From NCBI RefSeq assembly GCF_052113705.1, contig NZ_JBGQOG010000006.1, positions 1-64,000 of the forward strand: 64,000 nt of DNA, given 5' to 3'. Shown piece by piece: positions 59,839 to 64,000 of the stretch. Source of the DNA: JBGQOG01 sp052113705 (GTDB taxonomy: Bacteria > Pseudomonadota > Alphaproteobacteria > Rhodobacterales > Rhodobacteraceae). Below the pieces are notes generated by a model. The model was not told the DNA's origin and did not search any database. It saw only the letters and a program-made list of their open reading frames with translations. Position numbers and translations under genes: made by a program. Positions within the stretch are counted from its first letter, which is position 1; every line of letters begins with the position of its first letter.

Positions 59839-61308
59839 TCAGAGCGCCTCGAACTGGTCGCGGATCAGCCGGTCGAGCGCCATCACGCCCCAGCCGGTCG
59901 CCCCCTTCGGCGCCAGATCGGTTTCCGACGGCGGCAAAGCCACCCCGGCGATGTCGAGATGCGCCCAGGGCGTGCCCGGCTTCACGAACCGCGCCAGAAA
60001 CTGCGCCGCGGTGATCGAGCCGCCATAGCGCCCGCCGGTGTTCTTCATATCGGCCAGCCGCGATTTGATCATCGCGTCATAGGCGGGGCCCATCGGCATC
60101 CGCCATGCCCCCTCACCCTCGGCCTCTGCCGCGCGCAAAAACGCCGTGGCCAAAGTGTCATCATTCGAGAAAACACCGGCGTTTTCATGGCCCAGGGCGA
60201 CAATGATCGCCCCGGTCAGCGTGGCGAGATTGATCATCGCTTTCGGCTGGAAGCGTTCCTGCGCGTACCAGAGCACATCGGCCAGCACCAAGCGCCCCTC
60301 GGCATCGGTGTTGATCACCTCGATCGTGTCGCCCTTCATCGAGCGGACGATGTCGCCCGGCCGCTGCGCCTTACCATCCGGCATATTCTCAACCAGACCG
60401 ACAAGGCCCACCACATTGGCGCGGGATTTGCGCAGGGCGAGCGTGCGCATGACGCCCGCCACCACACCCGCGCCGCCCATGTCCATCGTCATCTCTTCCA
60501 TGCCCGCCGCGGGTTTGATGGAAATACCGCCGGTGTCAAAGACCACGCCTTTGCCGACCAGCGCAAAGGGCGGCTCCTCGCCGCCGCCGTTCCACTGCAT
60601 CACGACGACTTTCGAGGGGCTCTCCGAGCCCTGCCCGACACCCAAAAGCGCGCCCATGCCGAGATCGCGCAGCTCGGCCTCTTCCAGAATCTCGACCTCC
60701 AGCCCCAGCTCCTGCATCGCGGCGAGGCGGGCGGCAAAATCGTCTGTCGTCAGGATATTGGCGGGTTCATTCACCAGATCGCGGGTGAAGAAAATCCCCT
60801 CGGCCAGTGCCGCCATCGGCTGGGCGGCGGCGGCCAGGGCTTCGGGTTTCGCGGCCATAATCACCACCGCGCCGAGGGTTTTCGGGGCGGCGGATTTATG
60901 CGCCGCGAAATCATAGGCCCGGAGCGCCAGCCCGAAGGCGACATCCGCCGCCCGCGGGTGATTTTCGGCCAGCACCAGCGCGCCCGCCGCGCCCAAGGCC
61001 TTGCCAATGCCCGCCCCGGCGCGGCGCGCCTCGGCCAGACTGGCGCGGCGCGGCAGATGGATCAGCTGCACCGCCTCCGCGGCGAGGCCCGCCGGAAACG
61101 CCAGCTCCAGCCCCTCGCCCGCCTTCAGCGCGGTAAAAGCCGGGCTTTCCAGCGCCCGCGCGAGCGCGCCGCGCATCTGTTTGTCCAGCCGCCGCCCCGC
61201 CGGGCTCAACTTGCCCCCGGATTCGGCAAAGACCGCAATGCGGCCCGCTGCGGTCGTCAGCGCCTCAAGGTCGAGCGGTTGGAAATGGATCGAAACGGGA
61301 TCGGTCAT
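59839..61308 (-). CDS. pepA: Leucyl aminopeptidase
   Basis: A 489-residue M17 metallopeptidase, cytoplasmic. Two-metal site: GKGVVFDTGGISIKP (Lys, Asp), MTMDMGGAG (Asp), and NTDAEGRLVLAD (Asp, Glu). The catalytic Arg is in the last motif. The N-terminal macro-like domain covers residues about 1-160. The start MTDPVSIHFQ at 61308 gives the usual length; CCGGAGCTGACC precedes it. It is divergent from lptF. Confidence 0.95.
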   Translation of the reverse strand: MTDPVSIHFQPLDLEALTTAAGRIAVFAESGGKLSPAGRRLDKQMRGALARALESPAFTALKAGEGLELAFPAGLAAEAVQLIHLPRRASLAEARRAGAGIGKALGAAGALVLAENHPRAADVAFGLALRAYDFAAHKSAAPKTLGAVVIMAAKPEALAAAAQPMAALAEGIFFTRDLVNEPANILTTDDFAARLAAMQELGLEVEILEEAELRDLGMGALLGVGQGSESPSKVVVMQWNGGGEEPPFALVGKGVVFDTGGISIKPAAGMEEMTMDMGGAGVVAGVMRTLALRKSRANVVGLVGLVENMPDGKAQRPGDIVRSMKGDTIEVINTDAEGRLVLADVLWYAQERFQPKAMINLATLTGAIIVALGHENAGVFSNDDTLATAFLRAAEAEGEGAWRMPMGPAYDAMIKSRLADMKNTGGRYGGSITAAQFLARFVKPGTPWAHLDIAGVALPPSETDLAPKGATGWGVMALDRLIRDQFEAL

Positions 61309-61770
61309 GGTCAGCTCCGGTGCGGATAACCCGGGGTTCGGGCAGATTGCCCGCAGCCTAGCCGCGCCCTGCCCGAATGAAAAGACACGGCGCCGTCGCA
61401 GGGCAAACGGCGGCGCCGCGCGGGAAAAGGCGGGTGCTGCAGGGGGCATCGGCCTGCCACCGGCGCGCGCCACATCCCGGATTGACCCGCCGGATTGGCC
61501 CCCCGGATTGCGCCCCCGCCCCAAGACCTGACGCGCCCGAGAGAGGCACTGAATCACGCGCGCCCGGCCCAAGGGAGCCGCACCGCAAGGCCGTCGCCCC
61601 CGGGCAAAAACCGCACTGTGCCCGCTGTCCGGGGATCACTTCGCCGCGCGAAGCGAAAATATGGGCGGAATGCAGCCTTCTGAGGCCCGCGCAAAATGCC
61701 ACCGCCTCTTTCCCCGCCCCGCCGAACCCGCTAAGAAAAAGCGGCACGCACACGGACCGGAGGCGCCGAC
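61309..61770. other. 462-base divergent gap with a 13-bp triple repeat
   Basis: Between pepA and lptF. TTCGGGCAG (61337-61345) and CTGCCCGAA (61369-61377) form an inverted repeat 28 bases before the pepA start. Three copies of CCGGATTG at 61477, 61490 and 61503 are spaced by exactly 13 bases (CCGGATTG plus five variable bases). No gene is supported. Both promoters must lie here, but I could not place them. Confidence 0.6.
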
Positions 61771-62946
61771 TTGTCCAGATTGGACCGATATATCCTGGCG
61801 CAGCTGATGGGGCTATTTGGCTTTTTCGCGCTGGTGCTGGTCTCGGTTTATTGGGTCAATCAGGCGGTGCAGCTGTTTGACCGGCTGATCGGTGACGGGC
61901 AATCGGCGCTCGTCGTGCTGGAACTGACCGCGCTGACCCTGCCCTATGTGATCCGCCTCCTGCTGCCGCTCGCGGCCTTTGCCGCCACGATCTATGCGAT
62001 CAACCGCATGTCGACCGAGAGCGAGCTGGTGGTGATGCAGGCCACCGGGCTCTCGCCCTGGCGGATGGCGCGGCCGGTGCTGGTGTTCGGGGTGCTGGTC
62101 TCGGTCATGGTGGCGGTGCTGACGAATGAGCTGGTGCCCGCCGCCCGCGCGCGTCTGGCCGAGCGGCAATCCGAGATCAGCCAGAATGTCACCGCCCGCT
62201 TTCTGACCGAGGGCAGCTTCATGCATCCGGCGGCGGATGTGACGATTTACATTCGCGCGATCACCGAACATGGCGAATTGATGGACCTGTTCCTGTCGGA
62301 CGGGCGCAACCCGGCCAACCGCACGATCTATACCGCGCAAAAGGCGCTGATCGTGCGCGGGGCGGATGATGGCTCAACCCCGCCCAAGCTGATCATGTTT
62401 GACGGGATGGCGCAGGTGCTCGACCTGAACGACGCCCGGCTTTCGGTGACGCATTTCGCGGATTTCACCTATGATCTTGGGGGGTTGTTCAGCACCAGTG
62501 TCCGCCAGCGCTCGGATCTGCGCGAATGGGGTACCGGGTCGCTGATGTTTGATGCGCCCGATGTCATCGCGCAATCGGGCCGCACGCAGACGGATATCAC
62601 CACCGAATTGCAAGAGCGTCTGGCGCTGCCGCTGTTGTCGCCGGTCTCGGCGATGCTGGGCTTTGCCGCGCTGATGCTGGGCGGGTTCAGCCGCTTTGGC
62701 GTCTGGAAACAAAGCGCGCTGGCGATTGCCGCGCTGATCCTCGTGCAGCTGTTGGTCAATACCTCGGCCGATGCGGTGCGGCGGATGCCAAGCGCCTGGC
62801 TGCTGCATTACCTGCCCGCCACCGTGGGCGCGGCAATTGCGCTTATGATGCTCTGGTGGGCCGCCCGCCCGCGCCGCATCCGGCCCCCGCTGGTGACGGA
62901 AGGGGCGGCACCCGGGCCGCAGGCGGGCGCGGAGACCGGCAGATGA
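61771..62946 (+). CDS. lptF: LPS export permease LptF
   Basis: A 391-residue inner-membrane protein of the LptF/LptG family, part of the LptB2FG transporter that extracts lipopolysaccharide. It has membrane segments near residues 10-35, 50-75 and 95-120, a periplasmic beta-jellyroll domain (about 125-265), then three more segments. YAINRMSTESELVVMQATG is characteristic. The start is TTG (61771) with CCGGAGGCGCCGAC upstream. It overlaps lptG by ATGA. Confidence 0.92.
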   Translation: MSRLDRYILAQLMGLFGFFALVLVSVYWVNQAVQLFDRLIGDGQSALVVLELTALTLPYVIRLLLPLAAFAATIYAINRMSTESELVVMQATGLSPWRMARPVLVFGVLVSVMVAVLTNELVPAARARLAERQSEISQNVTARFLTEGSFMHPAADVTIYIRAITEHGELMDLFLSDGRNPANRTIYTAQKALIVRGADDGSTPPKLIMFDGMAQVLDLNDARLSVTHFADFTYDLGGLFSTSVRQRSDLREWGTGSLMFDAPDVIAQSGRTQTDITTELQERLALPLLSPVSAMLGFAALMLGGFSRFGVWKQSALAIAALILVQLLVNTSADAVRRMPSAWLLHYLPATVGAAIALMMLWWAARPRRIRPPLVTEGAAPGPQAGAETGR

Positions 62947-64000
62947 GACTTTCGCTCTACCTCTCGCGGCGCTTTCTGGCTGCCTTTGTGATGATGCTGG
63001 GGATCTTTTTCGCCTTCCTCTTCATGATCGACATGGTCGAGCAGTTGCGCAAATTCACCTCTGCCGCGGTGGGGCTGCCGCAGGCGGCGGTGCTGTCGCT
63101 GCTGAATGTGCCGGCCAGCCTCTATTCGATCCTGCCGCTGATCATCGTGCTGGCGGCGATCGTGATGTTCCTTGGCCTCGCGCGCAATTCCGAGCTGGTG
63201 GTGATCCGCGCCGCGGGCCGCTCAGGCATGGCGATCGTGGCGGCGCCGATGGTGGTGGCGCTGGCGCTGGGCGGGCTTGGCGTGGCTTTCGTCAATCCCA
63301 TCGTTGCCGCCACCTCGAAGCGGGTCGAAACGCTGAGCGAATCCTACCGCTCGGGCGGCAGTCAGACCATCTCCATCGACCGCGAAGGCGTCTGGCTGCG
63401 GCAGGGCGGCGGCGATGATGAGAACGGCGATGCGGGCGATGCAACGCAGGCGGTGATCCGGGCGGCGCGTGCCAATGCCGATGCCACCACGCTCTTTGAC
63501 GTGACCTTCCTGATTTTCGCCCCGGAGAAAGGCCCGATCCGCCGGATCTCGGCCGATAAGGCCGTGCTGGGGCAAGGCCAATGGCGGCTGACCGGGGTCA
63601 AGGACTGGCGGCTGGCGGCCTCGGACAACCCCGAGCGGGATGCACTGGAGCTGCCGCAGCTCAATCTGCCCTCGGATCTGACGCCCGAGCGGATCCGCGA
63701 CGGTTTTGGCAAGCCCTCGGCGATTCCCTTCTGGGAGCTGCCGGATTTCATCAACGGGCTGCAACGCGCGGGTTTTTCGGCACGGCGGCATCAGGTCTGG
63801 TTCCAGATGGAGCTGGCGCTGCCGCTGATGTTGGCGGCAATGGTGCTGGTGGCCGCGGGCTTTACCATGCGCCACAGCCGGATGGGCGGCACCGGGACCA
63901 TGGTACTCTTGGCGCTGGCCTCGGGGTTGGCGGCATATTTCCTGCGCAATATGGCACAGGTTCTGGGGGATAACGGCCAGATCCCGGTGGCACTGGCGGC
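62943..64000 (+). CDS. lptG: LPS export permease LptG, cut by the window end
   Basis: The first 352 codons of lptG; the stop lies beyond the window. It has the same architecture as LptF: MRLSLYLSRRFLAAFVMMLG first segment, LGLARNSELVVIRAAGRSGM coupling helix region, a periplasmic domain (about 125-270), then HQVWFQMELALPLMLAAMVL. The ATG overlaps the lptF stop, so the two are translationally coupled. Confidence 0.93.
   Translation, partial: MRLSLYLSRRFLAAFVMMLGIFFAFLFMIDMVEQLRKFTSAAVGLPQAAVLSLLNVPASLYSILPLIIVLAAIVMFLGLARNSELVVIRAAGRSGMAIVAAPMVVALALGGLGVAFVNPIVAATSKRVETLSESYRSGGSQTISIDREGVWLRQGGGDDENGDAGDATQAVIRAARANADATTLFDVTFLIFAPEKGPIRRISADKAVLGQGQWRLTGVKDWRLAASDNPERDALELPQLNLPSDLTPERIRDGFGKPSAIPFWELPDFINGLQRAGFSARRHQVWFQMELALPLMLAAMVLVAAGFTMRHSRMGGTGTMVLLALASGLAAYFLRNMAQVLGDNGQIPVALA

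Noticed and set aside
1..64000. CRISPR arrays, prophage, insertion sequences or attachment sites
   Set aside because: No regularly spaced repeats of CRISPR size, no transposase, integrase or phage genes. The tRNA genes at the left edge are not followed by an integrase or by a repeated tRNA 3' end apart from the full second copy.

Overview
The window is high-GC chromosomal DNA of an alphaproteobacterium, most likely a member of the Rhodobacterales (Rhodobacteraceae). This rests on codon and base bias, the nasTS-controlled nitrate assimilation locus, the pca cluster with a PcaQ-type regulator, the holC-pepA/lptF-lptG neighbourhood, the DUF6880 gene and an inverted-repeat element of a type I associate with this family. 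I cannot name the genus. I see no phage, insertion sequence or CRISPR array. This is metabolic accessory and core DNA, rich in ABC transporters and in divergent or nested regulators.

Layout. 1-540: two identical tRNA-Asp genes and a 24-bp inverted-repeat element. 540-1478: pirin. 1755-14239: nitrate/nitrite assimilation (nasT, nasS, antitermination leader with terminator, nrtA, nrtB, a fused double ATPase, nirB, nirD, nasA, cobA). 14248-15697: flavin-dependent oxidoreductase and a small hypothetical gene. 16230-22838: two transcription units, each headed by what looks like an NMT1-motif (xanthine) riboswitch. The first is an NMT1-type ABC transporter. The second is a 2-oxoglutarate/Fe(II) oxygenase, a LysR regulator and a cytosine-deaminase-like amidohydrolase. 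22860-27300: tag, an FMN-binding oxidase-like gene divergent from a MocR regulator, and a DUF6880 protein. 27495-41292: a tripartite tricarboxylate transporter with its LysR, shikimate/quinate dehydrogenase, a fused 3-dehydroshikimate dehydratase, a LysE-type exporter, PcaQ, then pcaD-pcaC-pcaH-pcaG, a beta-keto acid cleavage enzyme and pcaB. 41289-44665: a hydroquinone-type ring-cleavage cluster (LysR, dioxygenase, hydrolase, pirin). 44771-46486: exported YxFxxD protein with ECF sigma and anti-sigma factors. 46536-51262: sulfate/thiosulfate ABC transporter with an Rrf2 regulator. 51438-54308: Lrp, inositol monophosphatase, GNAT and GntR genes. 54588-59344: spermidine/putrescine-type ABC transporter with an Asp/Glu-hydantoin racemase. 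59367-64000: holC, pepA, and divergently lptF and the first part of lptG.

How the parts work together. Nitrate is imported by NrtABC, reduced by NasA and then by NirBD; CobA makes the siroheme precursor. NasS and NasT sense nitrate and act on the leader before nrtA. The 28.5-41.3 kb block reads as a route from imported quinate/shikimate to protocatechuate and on to beta-ketoadipate. The usual final enzymes (PcaIJ, PcaF) are absent here, and a beta-keto acid cleavage enzyme sits in their place. The two riboswitch-headed units suggest a xanthine/urate-responsive purine regulon in which the oxygenase and deaminase have no settled function; I consider this the best candidate for something undescribed.
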